From Mesorhizobium erdmanii USDA 3471 (GTDB taxonomy: Bacteria; Pseudomonadota; Alphaproteobacteria; Rhizobiales; Rhizobiaceae): 64,000 nucleotides of DNA. The notes below the pieces were generated by a model that saw only the letters and a list, made by a program, of their open reading frames with translations, was not told where the DNA came from and made no database searches. Location: assembly GCF_000472705.1 (NCBI RefSeq), contig NZ_KI421453.1:1-64000 (forward strand), in the 5' to 3' direction. Of this stretch, positions 1 to 8,014 are shown piece after piece (positions within the stretch are counted from its first letter, which is position 1; every line of letters begins with the position of its first letter). The translations under genes were made by a program, and so were the position numbers.

Positions 1-199
1 GGCCGTGATTGAGCGGCGCTCGCGGCCGATCGTGCAAACCTTCCGGACCAAACTCCCGATAACGCCCTAGCCATTTGTAGCCGCTCTTGCGCGAGATGCC
101 GTAGGCCGCACACAGCTGCGTCATCGTCTCCTCGCCAGAAAGGCAGTCCACAACAAACCGGAGCCGCTCATCCATGATGCCAGTCTCTCGCCAAACCAT
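1..199 (-). CDS. IS481 family transposase, N-terminal fragment (continues beyond the left edge)
   Basis: Sixty-six codons are visible, starting MVWRETGIMDERLRFVVDCL, with a GGGAGG ribosome site in front of the ATG at 199. The visible part is the N-terminal helix-turn-helix region, with the motif CAAYGISRKSGYKWLGRYRE, which binds the element ends. The DDE catalytic core lies outside the window, so whether the transposase is intact is unknown. The name rests on the N-terminal sequence alone. Confidence 0.75.
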   Translation of the reverse strand, partial: MVWRETGIMDERLRFVVDCLSGEETMTQLCAAYGISRKSGYKWLGRYREFGPEGLHDRPRAPLNHG

Positions 200-278
200 C
201 GCCGGTCCTCCCGGCGGACAAGAAAACTGTCACCCATCTAATCAGTCCATTCTGTTACCTATCTATCCGGTTCGGACA
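1..278 (-). mobile_element. 5' end of an IS481-type insertion sequence, cut by the window edge
   Basis: The outer end of the element is taken as TGTCCGAACCGGATAG, read on the minus strand from position 278. It is followed by a short leader and then the transposase start at 199. Only one end is inside the window, so the inverted-repeat partner and any target duplication cannot be checked. The layout (short end, leader, transposase beginning MVWRETGIMDERLRF) is what I know from rhizobial IS481-family elements. Confidence 0.7.
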
Positions 279-283
279 CCGGG

Positions 284-315
284 CACTTCTCCCCGTATAG
301 TGACGGGGAGAAGTG
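284..315. terminator. Perfect 13-bp hairpin downstream of the DUF6101 gene
   Basis: CACTTCTCCCCGT (284-296) pairs with ACGGGGAGAAGTG (303-315) around a 6-nt loop. It begins two bases past the stop codon of the leftward gene ending at 317. There is no T-run, so termination is inferred. The GGGGAGAAG stem is also seen in the longer repeat at 46134-46282, so it may be a remnant of that repeat family. Confidence 0.5.
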
Positions 316-316
316 G

Positions 317-883
317 CTAATCCCGCGAAATAATCTCCTCGCCGTCGATGACGAGCCTCAGACCAAGGTCACCAGCCCTGCGGCGGGCGAGGAAACGCGG
401 ACGGCGCGTGGTCGAAACGCGGCCCTTGCGGCGATCCTGCGGCGGCAGCGTCTTGATGGCGGCGCCGAGCGATTCTTCCAGGGTGCGGGCGACGCCATCC
501 GATTCGATCAACAGCATCGGCAGACGGTAGGCATCGGCCCAGGCGCGCCAGTCGGCGGCGACATCGTCGAGATCGTCTGCCACCAAAAGCGGCACCGACA
601 GCATCGGATCGTTGTGCAGGAGTTCGAGGGTCACCGTGACATTGCCGTCCGGATCCTCCATGGCGCGGGCGGCAACGCCGCGAAACGCATTGGCCGGCAG
701 AGCGATGATCGCCGGCACGCCGCTCATCTCGAGCAGGCGGCGGATCACTGCACCGCGGTGGTCGATGGTGAACGTCACGTCGCCGTAATCGTCGCGCGTG
801 GCGTAGCTGACCATCTGGGGCAGTCGGAATGGGTCGAGGCGCATGTTGCGTCCCGCCCAGACTGGCTTCAGTCCGGTGTTCAT
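317..883 (-). CDS. DUF6101 family protein
   Basis: A 188-aa soluble protein with no signal peptide or membrane segment. It starts MNTGLKPVWAGRNMRLDPF, and the N-terminal half has a PilZ-like alternation of short strands (VTFTIDHRGAVIRR, VPAIIALPANAF). The C-terminus is basic (KGRVSTTRRPRFLARRRAG). I place it in the DUF6101 family from its PVWAGR...RLDPF opening, as remembered from Rhizobiales proteins; the function is unknown. It stands alone, with the IS end downstream and an unrelated gene upstream. Confidence 0.55.
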   Translation of the reverse strand: MNTGLKPVWAGRNMRLDPFRLPQMVSYATRDDYGDVTFTIDHRGAVIRRLLEMSGVPAIIALPANAFRGVAARAMEDPDGNVTVTLELLHNDPMLSVPLLVADDLDDVAADWRAWADAYRLPMLLIESDGVARTLEESLGAAIKTLPPQDRRKGRVSTTRRPRFLARRRAGDLGLRLVIDGEEIISRD

Positions 884-1067
884 AGAGTGCCTTCCTGTCT
901 GTCTCCTGAGAGCCGGTGTCCGGTTCTCTCCGGGCCAGTTTTCCCGGCCTCGTTATGGGGAAACAGTAGCGCGGGCTCCTTACCGCCGCGCTTAAGAAAG
1001 TCGGTTAAATTTTGCTGATCTCAGGGATGGTTATCGGAATGCCACCGACCACAAGATGTCGAAAGGA

Positions 1068-2498
1068 TCAGATAACCTTACCGGGATTCATGATGCCGGC
1101 TGGATCGAATGCGGTCTTTACCCGGCGCATCAGATCGATGGCCATCGGCGGCGCGGTGGCGATCAGTTCGTCGCGCTTCAGCTGGCCGATGCCGTGCTCG
1201 GCCGAGATCGAACCGTGGAAGGACCGCACGACGTCGTGCACGGCCTTGTTCATGGGATGGTAGAGGGCGAGAAACGTCTCGTCGTCGCCATCGACGGGCC
1301 GGGAAATGTTGTAGTGGAGATTGCCGTCGCCCATATGGCCGAAGCAGACCACGCGGGCACCGGCACTGACCGAAGCCACCACGCCGGCCGCCTCTTCGAT
1401 GAAACGCGGGATCGATGCGATCGGCACCGAAATGTCGTGCTTGATCGAAGCGCCCTCAGGCTTCTGGCATTCGGGCAGCGTCTCGCGGAAATTCCAGAAA
1501 GCATCGCCCTGGGCAAGGCTTGCCGCGACCACCGCATCGCCAACGATGCCTTTCTCGAGACCGTCCGCCAGCACCTCCTCGACCAGCGCGCGTCCGTCGT
1601 CTTCCGAGCGGCCGGAGGAAACCTGCATCAGGACATACCAGGGCCAGTCGTCGGCCAGCGGACGCACGATACCTTGCCCATGCTTGAGCGTGAAATCGTA
1701 AGGTCTCCTGCCGATCAGTTCGAAGGCGGTGAGCGAAGCGCCGGCCCGGTCCGTCGCCAGGCTGAACAGCGACAGTGCTGCCTCGGGCGACGACAGGCCG
1801 GCGAACGCGACCTCGCGCCCCTTCGGCTTCGGGAACAGTTTCAGCACGGCGGCGGTGATGATGCCGAGCGTGCCTTCGGCGCCGACGAACAGGTTCTTCA
1901 AATCGTAGCCGGTATTGTCCTTCTTCAGCTTGCGCAGATCGTCGAAGACCTCGCCCGTCGGCAGCACCACTTCGACGCCGAGGCAGAGTTCGCGCGCATT
2001 GCCATAGGCCAGCACGCCTGTGCCCCCGGCATTGGAGGAAAGGTTGCCGCCGATCTGGCAGGAGCCTTGCGCGGCGAGAGACAGCGGAAACAGCCGGTCG
2101 GCGGCGTCTGCCGCCTCCTGCAGCGTCTGCAGGATGACGCCGGCCTCCGCCGTCACCGTGTTGGAGAGGACATCGATCTCGCGGATGCGGTTCAGCCGCG
2201 ATAGCGACAGGATGATCTCGCGGCCGGATCTGTCCGGCACCTGGGCGCCGACCAGACCGGTGTTGCCGCTTTGCGGCACGATCGGCGTTCCCGTCTCGGT
2301 CGCCAGCCGCATGATCCGGCTGACCTCGTCGACGCTGCCCGGCCGCAGCACCAGCGATGTCGCACCATGCCAGAGCCCGCGCCGCTCGATGAGGTAAGGC
2401 GCGATGTCCTGCTCGTCGCGCAGCGCGTATTTGTCGCCGACAATCGCCGCGAAGCGGTCGATGAGAGCGGGATCTGGTTTTCGCGAAATTTCGGTCAT
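1068..2498 (-). CDS. FAD-binding oxidoreductase of the GlcD / D-2-hydroxyacid dehydrogenase type
   Basis: A 476-aa flavoprotein. The N-terminal FAD-binding PCMH/VAO fold shows IVPQSGNTGLVGAQVPD (pyrophosphate loop) and GGNLSSNAGGTGVLAYG. The C-terminal FAD-oxidase domain carries CFGHMGDGNLHYN and ISAEHGIGQLKRD, typical of the glycolate oxidase GlcD, D-lactate and D-2-hydroxyglutarate dehydrogenase group. Members oxidise 2-hydroxyacids and pass electrons to the respiratory chain; the substrate cannot be told from sequence alone. It lies 9 bp behind the TsaC gene on the same strand, so the two are probably co-transcribed. Confidence 0.85.
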   Translation of the reverse strand: MTEISRKPDPALIDRFAAIVGDKYALRDEQDIAPYLIERRGLWHGATSLVLRPGSVDEVSRIMRLATETGTPIVPQSGNTGLVGAQVPDRSGREIILSLSRLNRIREIDVLSNTVTAEAGVILQTLQEAADAADRLFPLSLAAQGSCQIGGNLSSNAGGTGVLAYGNARELCLGVEVVLPTGEVFDDLRKLKKDNTGYDLKNLFVGAEGTLGIITAAVLKLFPKPKGREVAFAGLSSPEAALSLFSLATDRAGASLTAFELIGRRPYDFTLKHGQGIVRPLADDWPWYVLMQVSSGRSEDDGRALVEEVLADGLEKGIVGDAVVAASLAQGDAFWNFRETLPECQKPEGASIKHDISVPIASIPRFIEEAAGVVASVSAGARVVCFGHMGDGNLHYNISRPVDGDDETFLALYHPMNKAVHDVVRSFHGSISAEHGIGQLKRDELIATAPPMAIDLMRRVKTAFDPAGIMNPGKVI

Positions 2499-2507
2499 GT
2501 GGGAAAA

Positions 2508-3491
2508 CTATGTCGTGAGCTGTGCATTGTCACGCGGAGCGGCGGCACGCGAGAGCCGGTCGTTGATGGCTTCGCCAAGTCCATCGAAGGGAACCGTCTC
2601 GACGGCGATGGTGCGTGCGCCGCTGCGATCGAGTTCCTGCATGTAGGCGAAAAGATTGCTCGCCGCTTCGCGCAGATCGCCGGATACGGACAGATTGAGG
2701 AAGGCGACGGCACGGCGCCAGCCTTCGGCCCGTTGATCGCCGAAGGCAAGCAGCGCCTCACCCTCGTCAACATGTCCGGCATTGAGCCGAACAGCCGCGC
2801 CCGGCGCGTAATGCGAGGCGAGCATGCCCGGCGCCTCGATGCCGGCGGTATGGCCGCGCAACAGTTCCGCGCCGATGACCACTTCGATATCTTCGGCGGC
2901 AACACCGCCCGGGCGCAGCAGTCGCAACCTCTCCCCTTCGGCCTTGACGATGGTCGATTCCAGCCCGACCGGCGTCGCGCCACCGTCGACCACCAGCCTG
3001 ATGCGTGCGCCGAGATCCGCCGCCACCGCTTGCGCCGTCGTCGCGCTGATCCTGCCGGACGAATTGGCGCTGGGCGCGGCAAGCGGCCTGCCGAGTTTTG
3101 CGATGAGATCGCCGCCAAAGCCCCTCGGCATGCGCAAGGCGATCGTATCGAGCCCGGCCGTGACCAGCGGATGGATGCCGTTGCCGGGCCGTTGCGGCAG
3201 CACCAGCGTCAGCGGGCCCGGCCAGAACGCCTGCGCCAGTTTCCGCGACAGCGGATCGAACACAGCGATGCGCTCGGCCATCGCCATATCGGCCACATGG
3301 GCGATCAATGGGTTGAAGCGCGGCCGCCCCTTGGCCTCGAAGATACGCGCCACGCCGATACCGTTGGTGGCGTCACCGGCAAGCCCGTAGACGGTCTCGG
3401 TCGGGATGGCGACGACATCGCCGCCCTGAAGCAAAGCCAGCGCCCGCTCCAACGCTTCGCCGACGGCAAGTATCTCAGCCACTCTCGTCAC
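2508..3491 (-). CDS. tsaC: L-threonylcarbamoyladenylate synthase, Sua5 type
   Basis: A 327-aa protein, the length of the two-domain Sua5 form rather than the short TsaC form. The N-terminal YrdC domain has PTETVYGLAGDA, KGRPRFNPLIAHV and APSANSSGRIS, which bind L-threonine, bicarbonate and ATP. The C-terminal Sua5 domain follows from about residue 210 (GMLASHYAPGAAVRL). The enzyme makes threonylcarbamoyl-AMP for the t6A37 modification of ANN-decoding tRNAs. It is the first gene of a likely two-gene leftward unit with the FAD-linked oxidase. Confidence 0.92.
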   Translation of the reverse strand: MTRVAEILAVGEALERALALLQGGDVVAIPTETVYGLAGDATNGIGVARIFEAKGRPRFNPLIAHVADMAMAERIAVFDPLSRKLAQAFWPGPLTLVLPQRPGNGIHPLVTAGLDTIALRMPRGFGGDLIAKLGRPLAAPSANSSGRISATTAQAVAADLGARIRLVVDGGATPVGLESTIVKAEGERLRLLRPGGVAAEDIEVVIGAELLRGHTAGIEAPGMLASHYAPGAAVRLNAGHVDEGEALLAFGDQRAEGWRRAVAFLNLSVSGDLREAASNLFAYMQELDRSGARTIAVETVPFDGLGEAINDRLSRAAAPRDNAQLTT

Positions 3492-3661
3492 CTCGCAGAT
3501 GCCGGCTGCGTAGTACGATGTCGGCTGTTGGGCAAGCCGGCTGTTGGCCGGAGAGGGCCTTGGCGATTTATCAATTCCTAAAATGCTACATTCCCGCGAA
3601 AGCCGGCATCAATTCCGGCCTGCTATATGAGCAGCTTCTGGGCAAAGGGGAGCAGGTCATC

Positions 3662-4123
3662 GTGTCTGGGCGTATCTTGCTGGGTATCGTCACCCTGGCC
3701 GCGTTGAGCGGTGGAGTTCAGGCCTCCTCACTGGTCTTTCCCGACGCGCCGGCCAAGACGCCCTCGATCCTTGCACTGAAGGCAGCCGAGACCAGGGCAA
3801 GCGATGTGGTGTCCGTCGTTGCGCTCGGCGAGCCCGATGTCACCTATGAGCCCGATGTCACCGATGAGAAGGTGGCGGCGATCCCCAGCGCACCCGAGGC
3901 ACGGCACGGCTTCATGCGAGGCCCGATGATCATTCGCGGTGGCGTCGTCGGCGGCGATTTCACGCCACCGACACAAGCCAAGGCCCCGGCCGCGACCACC
4001 GCCGCTGCTCCTGCGCCGGCCCAGACGACCGCATCGGCGGCTCCAGCACCGGCCACGCAAAAGAAGCGGGCCGCACCGGCAGCCGCATCGCCCCCCGCTC
4101 CCGGGGTCGGCAAGGTCAAGTAG
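3662..4123 (+). CDS. Exported Ala/Pro-rich protein of unknown function
   Basis: The GTG at 3662 is chosen because AAGGGGAG sits 9 nt upstream and it begins a clean signal peptide (VSGRILLGIVTLAALSGGVQA). The open frame runs further upstream, but that part does not look like protein. The mature region of about 130 aa has an acidic stretch (GEPDVTYEPDVTDEKV) and an Ala/Pro-rich tail with basic residues (TQKKRAAPAAASPP), which suggests a disordered envelope protein. It is divergent from tsaC. I do not recognise the family. Confidence 0.6.
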   Translation: MSGRILLGIVTLAALSGGVQASSLVFPDAPAKTPSILALKAAETRASDVVSVVALGEPDVTYEPDVTDEKVAAIPSAPEARHGFMRGPMIIRGGVVGGDFTPPTQAKAPAATTAAAPAPAQTTASAAPAPATQKKRAAPAAASPPAPGVGKVK

Positions 4124-4303
4124 CGGCCAACGATTGTTGGGCTGGCAGATCGTTGACAGCTTGACGGCGCCCTGCGCACCATTGCCGCGCGAGCTCGTCC
4201 CGTCATATCTGGCCAGTCGAGGCCGCCGCCTGAATTTGGTCAAGCGATTCAGGCAAAGGGGCGGCTGGCAGACGGACTTCGCCGTCAAAAAGGGGGGTTG
4301 ATC

Positions 4304-4693
4304 ATGAGACTATCCAAGACCGTTACGGTGGCCGGGCTTCTGCTGGCGTCGCTGCTTGGCGCCAGTTCGGCGCAAGCCGATGCCATGCTGGGATCCTATG
4401 TCGCGCGCATTTCCCATCGCGACCATCAGGCAAGCGACGGCTATGCGCTGGACAGCGCCGCGCAGATGGTGCGGCAGGACCGCGCCAACTGGCACAAATT
4501 CCATCGCCGCGACAGCGACGATCAGGGTGATGGTTGGTTCAGGACCAACGACCAGCGCGCCGACCTGCAGCGCATGCTGGAGCGCCCCGGCGCGATGAGT
4601 TCCTCGACCAAGCGCGCCATCGTCAATGGCGAGCCGCTGATCCAGGTCGACGTCTACGAAAACAGCGTGCGCGTCAGCATCCTGGAGAACTGA
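4304..4693 (+). CDS. Small secreted hypothetical protein
   Basis: A 129-aa protein. The ATG at 4304 follows AAGGGGGG at a normal distance. A signal peptide (MRLSKTVTVAGLLLASLLGASSAQA) leads a mature domain of about 104 aa rich in His, Asp and Arg (ISHRDHQASDGYALDSAAQMVRQDRANWHKFHRRD), ending IQVDVYENSVRVSILEN. No catalytic motif or known domain was recognised. A strong hairpin terminator follows at 4716. Confidence 0.65.
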   Translation: MRLSKTVTVAGLLLASLLGASSAQADAMLGSYVARISHRDHQASDGYALDSAAQMVRQDRANWHKFHRRDSDDQGDGWFRTNDQRADLQRMLERPGAMSSSTKRAIVNGEPLIQVDVYENSVRVSILEN

Positions 4694-4715
4694 TCCGGGC
4701 AATCTGGGCTCAAAA

Positions 4716-4751
4716 AAAGAGAGGGCGACGCTGATGCGCCGCCCTCTCTTT
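4716..4751. terminator. Bidirectional intrinsic terminator between convergent genes
   Basis: AAAGAGAGGGCG (4716-4727) pairs perfectly with CGCCCTCTCTTT (4740-4751) around a 12-nt loop. An A7 tract at 4712-4718 gives a U-run for leftward transcripts, and TTT at 4749-4751 gives a shorter one for rightward transcripts. It separates the secreted protein gene (ending 4693) from the leftward acidic protein gene (ending 4773). Confidence 0.8.
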
Positions 4752-4772
4752 CGACAGAGCCAGGTTGAACTC

Positions 4773-5060
4773 TCAGGCCGCTTCGTCCTTTTCGTCGTCT
4801 TCTTCGGACTCGCCGTCTTCGGATTCTTCTTCGTCCTCGGCGTCATCGCCTTCGGCCTTCATGTCGGCGTCGTCTTCATCGGATTCTTCGCCGTCTTCGT
4901 CGTCGCCTTCTTCCTCGTCACCGTCCTCGGCGTCAGAATGATCGGCGGCCTCGACAGCCGTGGCAGCGGCATGATCGAGGGTGGTTTCGGAAGCGGATTC
5001 AAGCGCCTCGGCCTGGCCTGAGGTTTCTTCAGTCACTTCGATTTCGTGATCGGAATTCAT
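4773..5060 (-). CDS. Extremely acidic low-complexity protein
   Basis: The start MNSDHEIEVTEETSG at 5060 is chosen because ACGGAGG lies 5 nt upstream; a longer frame begins at 5087 without a ribosome site. Of 95 residues, about the last 50 are almost wholly Asp, Glu, Gly and Ser (EDGDEEEGDDEDGEESDEDD). The N-terminal part is Ala/Glu-rich. No fold is expected. It lies downstream of glyS on the same strand, and the purine/pyrimidine-biased GAC/GAA codon run gives long open frames on the other strand that are artefacts. The function is unknown. Confidence 0.55.
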   Translation of the reverse strand: MNSDHEIEVTEETSGQAEALESASETTLDHAAATAVEAADHSDAEDGDEEEGDDEDGEESDEDDADMKAEGDDAEDEEESEDGESEEDDEKDEAA

Positions 5061-5170
5061 GGAAGCCTCCGTTGGGTTGGGGAACATGTCCCTTTTGCCA
5101 CGGAGAGATCATCGTCATATGACTGTAAGCCGGCTCGAACGGTCGGCTCGAAGATATTTTTGGTGGCTTC

Positions 5171-7549
5171 TCAACCAGCGATTTTCGAGAAATCCGCGAC
5201 CTGACCGGTGGCTGCGCGGATGCGCGTGAGAAGCGCCAGACGGTTGGCACGCACCGCCAAGTCCTCATCATTCACTAGAACACCTTCGAAGAATGAATCA
5301 ACGGGTTCGCGCAACGCGCTAAGCGCCAGCATGGCGGCGGAAAAGTCTTCGTTTTGAATCGCTTCGCCGGCTTGCTTCTCGGCCTGATTCACCGCCGCAA
5401 ACAGCGATTTCTCAGCATTTTCCCTGAACAAAGCCGGCTCAACGGTGTCGGCGATCGCCGTTTTCTTCTTTTCCTCGGCGGCCAGGATGTTGGCCGCGCG
5501 CTTGGTGCCGGCGAGCAGGTTCTTGCCGTCCTCGGTGTCGAGGAAGGAGCCCAGTGCTTCGACGCGGCGCACGATCTGCAAAAGGTCATCCGACTGCGGC
5601 GTGATAACCGAGTCGATGAGATCATGCCGCGCGCCCTGATCACGCAGATAGACCTTGAGGCGGTCGTGGAAGAACGAGAGAAGGTCGGCGATGAACGGCG
5701 ACAACGAGGCCGTCAGCTCCATCAGGCGCTGGCCGTCGAAGAACTCTCGCTCCTGATCGGCCGAGCCAAAAGTCTCTGCACTTGCCTTCGCCAACCCGCC
5801 TTTCAACAAGTTCGAAATCAGGCCCGCTTCCGACAACAGTCGGCTGGTCCCCTTGTATTCGCGAATCCGGGCATCGAGCATCGCGACCACGCCACGGCTC
5901 TCTGCCCCTTCGCCTTTTTGTTCATACACGGCAAGGGCGGAAGAGACTGAAGCAGCAATGGCAATGGCCAACGAGAGCTTCAGCTTGTTCTCCAGAATGA
6001 TCCTCACCACGCCAAGCGCCGCCCTTCGCAGCGCGTAGGGATCCTTCGACCCCGTCGGCTTTTCATCGATCGCCCAGAAGCCGACCAGTGTGTCGAGCTT
6101 GTCGGCCAGCGCCACCGCAACCGACACCGGATCGCTCGGTACGTAATCGGAGGGGCCTTGCGGCTTGTAGTGTTCCTCGACGGCAGCGGCCACGGACCGG
6201 TGCTCGCCCTGGAGCAGCGCGTATTTGCGGCCCATGGCGCCCTGCAATTCGGGAAACTCTCCGACCACTTCGGTGGTCAGATCGGCTTTGGCGAGGACGG
6301 CAGCGCGAGCAGCCAGCATCCGATCTGCTCCGACGGTCGGCGCCAGTTCTTCGGCTAGTTCTTTGATCCGCTCCACCCGCTCGCCTTGCGTGCCGAGCTT
6401 GGCGTGGAACGTCACATTGAGATGATCGAGCCGGGCCATGCGCTGGTCGAGCGGCTTCTTCAGATCGAGTTCGAATTTTTTCGCCGATGTCTCGAGTTCA
6501 GCAAGATCAGGCAAATCGCCCTGGTCGGTCGTCCAGAAATAGAGCGCGTCGGAGAGACGGGCGCGCACCACCTTGCCGTTGCCGTGGGCGATCTCCTTGC
6601 CGCCATCCTTGGGCTCGATGTTGGCGGTGAGGATGAAGCGGTTGGACAACGCCTCGCCTTCACCTTGCGGGCGCGTGACAAAGCACTTCTGGTTGGCGCG
6701 GATGGTCAGCCGGATGACTTCGGCCGGAATGGCAAGGAACGCCTGCTCGAACTCGCCCATCAGCACGACGGGCCATTCGACCAGCCCGGAGACTTCCTCC
6801 AGCAAGCCTTCATCCTCGACCAGGTCGAGCCCGTTGGCGAAGGCAAGGTTGCGGGCGTCGGCAAGGATGATCTCCTTGCGCCGGTCGGCGTCGAGCACGA
6901 CCTTCGCCGCCTCCAGCTTCGAGACGTAGTCGTCGAAGCGGCGGACGATGATTTCGCCGGGCGCCAGGAAACGGTGGCCATAGGTAACGTTGCCGGAGCG
7001 GATGCCGTCGATCTCGAAATCGACCACGACCGGCTCCTCGGTCTCCGGCCCGAAAGTGCACAGGATCGATTGCAGCGGCCGCACCCAGCGCAGCGACCCC
7101 GGCTTGGCCGAGGCCGGCCCCCAGCGCATGGATTTCGGCCAGGGGAAATTGCGGATAATGCCAGGCACCAGCTCGGCGATGATCTCCTCGGCCGCCCTGC
7201 CCGGCTTCGAAATGTGGGCGACATAGAAATCGCCCTTTTTCGGGTCGGAATGGACATGCGCCTCGGCGACCGAGGACAGCCCGGCCTTGCGCAGGAACCC
7301 CTGGACCGCCTGTTCCGGGGCCGATGTCGACGGCCCCTTGATGTCCTCGTGAATATCCTTCGAACGGGCGGTGAGGCCACGGATATCAAGCGTCAGACGC
7401 CGCGGCGTCCAATACTCGCGCGCTGCCTCATAGGTCAGACCCGACTCGACCAGACCGTCGGTCAGCATCTTCTTCAGGTCGCCCGCCGCCTTGCGTTGCA
7501 TGCGCGCGGGGATTTCCTCGGAACGTAGTTCTAGAAGCAGGTCGGGCAT
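5171..7549 (-). CDS. glyS: Glycine--tRNA ligase beta subunit
   Basis: A 792-aa protein, longer than the roughly 690-aa enterobacterial subunit. It opens with the diagnostic PDLLLELRSEEIPARMQRKA. The body carries PKSMRWG, FLAPGEIIVRRFDDYVSKLEAAKV and the GRKYALLQGE / DPYALRRAALGVVRI HD-like region. The C-terminal segment (EFFDGQRL, DSFFEGVLVNDEDLAVRANRLALL) is the tRNA-binding anticodon-type domain. It works with GlyQ as an alpha2beta2 synthetase charging tRNA-Gly. glyQ lies upstream on the same strand but is separated by an unusually long gap of 465 bp. Confidence 0.96.
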   Translation of the reverse strand: MPDLLLELRSEEIPARMQRKAAGDLKKMLTDGLVESGLTYEAAREYWTPRRLTLDIRGLTARSKDIHEDIKGPSTSAPEQAVQGFLRKAGLSSVAEAHVHSDPKKGDFYVAHISKPGRAAEEIIAELVPGIIRNFPWPKSMRWGPASAKPGSLRWVRPLQSILCTFGPETEEPVVVDFEIDGIRSGNVTYGHRFLAPGEIIVRRFDDYVSKLEAAKVVLDADRRKEIILADARNLAFANGLDLVEDEGLLEEVSGLVEWPVVLMGEFEQAFLAIPAEVIRLTIRANQKCFVTRPQGEGEALSNRFILTANIEPKDGGKEIAHGNGKVVRARLSDALYFWTTDQGDLPDLAELETSAKKFELDLKKPLDQRMARLDHLNVTFHAKLGTQGERVERIKELAEELAPTVGADRMLAARAAVLAKADLTTEVVGEFPELQGAMGRKYALLQGEHRSVAAAVEEHYKPQGPSDYVPSDPVSVAVALADKLDTLVGFWAIDEKPTGSKDPYALRRAALGVVRIILENKLKLSLAIAIAASVSSALAVYEQKGEGAESRGVVAMLDARIREYKGTSRLLSEAGLISNLLKGGLAKASAETFGSADQEREFFDGQRLMELTASLSPFIADLLSFFHDRLKVYLRDQGARHDLIDSVITPQSDDLLQIVRRVEALGSFLDTEDGKNLLAGTKRAANILAAEEKKKTAIADTVEPALFRENAEKSLFAAVNQAEKQAGEAIQNEDFSAAMLALSALREPVDSFFEGVLVNDEDLAVRANRLALLTRIRAATGQVADFSKIAG

Positions 7550-8014
7550 AGGGTCAGCTCATGCGGGAGAGTGGTCCGCGCGGGGCATAGCAACTCGGCT
7601 GGCCGCTGTCACCCTTTCCGCGCGACGATCGCCGACTTCGGCTGATTTCCAGAAATTGTGGCCGCCCTGTCGGGCAGCGATGATCCGGCCCGTCCTTGGA
7701 TCAAAGATTTCCATGAACCGAACGCAGCGCTGAAGCGACACACGCTCAGGCAGGAAACTATTGGCTGAACGATCATGAAAACGGCATCCAGACTTCTGCA
7801 GATCGTCGCGCTCAGCGCCTGCTTCACCGCGCAGGTGCACGGCGCCTTCTCGATGCCGGGCGTGCGGCAGGCGCTGCGGACGATGGCTGGCCCGAGTGGC
7901 CAGATCCTGTCGCCGATCAGCGCTTCCCTCGAAATGACGAAGGGGACCTGAAGCAGAGCTTTGTTTGGACGCAATTCCCGTGGGAAAACCGCTTCGCACT
8001 CTTCCTGGAATTGC
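7550..8014. other. 465-bp gap between glyQ and glyS
   Basis: The subunit genes are usually close together, but here the gap holds no convincing gene. Two weak candidates exist. One is a rightward 58-codon frame at 7775-7951, opening MKTASRLLQIVALSACF like a signal peptide. The other is a leftward 51-codon frame at 7559-7714, opening MEIFDPRTGRIIAARQGG. Neither has a good ribosome site. The right end of the gap is an imperfect palindromic repeat (7971-8014). I would treat the rest as spacer DNA with repeat debris. Confidence 0.5.
7971..8014. repeat. GCAATTCC...GGAATTGC palindromic intergenic repeat
   Basis: A 44-bp element with terminal inverted repeats GCAATTCC (7971-7978) and GGAATTGC (8007-8014), and an inner GGGAAAACCG segment. 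It ends directly against the glyQ stop codon at 8015-8017. I recognise this sequence class (GCAATTCC, then AAAACCG, then CCTGGAATTGC) as a common intergenic repeat of Mesorhizobium and Rhizobium. It could fold in the glyQ transcript. Confidence 0.6.

Noticed and set aside
6386..7528. Long open frame on the plus strand opposite glyS
   Set aside because: It is antisense to a well-conserved gene, has the skewed Arg/Asp/Gly composition of a shadow frame in high-GC DNA, and lacks any domain or ribosome site.
7775..7951. 58-codon rightward frame in the glyQ-glyS gap with a signal-peptide-like start
   Set aside because: The ribosome site is poor, it converges on glyQ, and its last third (LSPISASLEMTKG) reads like translated repeat DNA. 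Kept only as a note in the gap entry.
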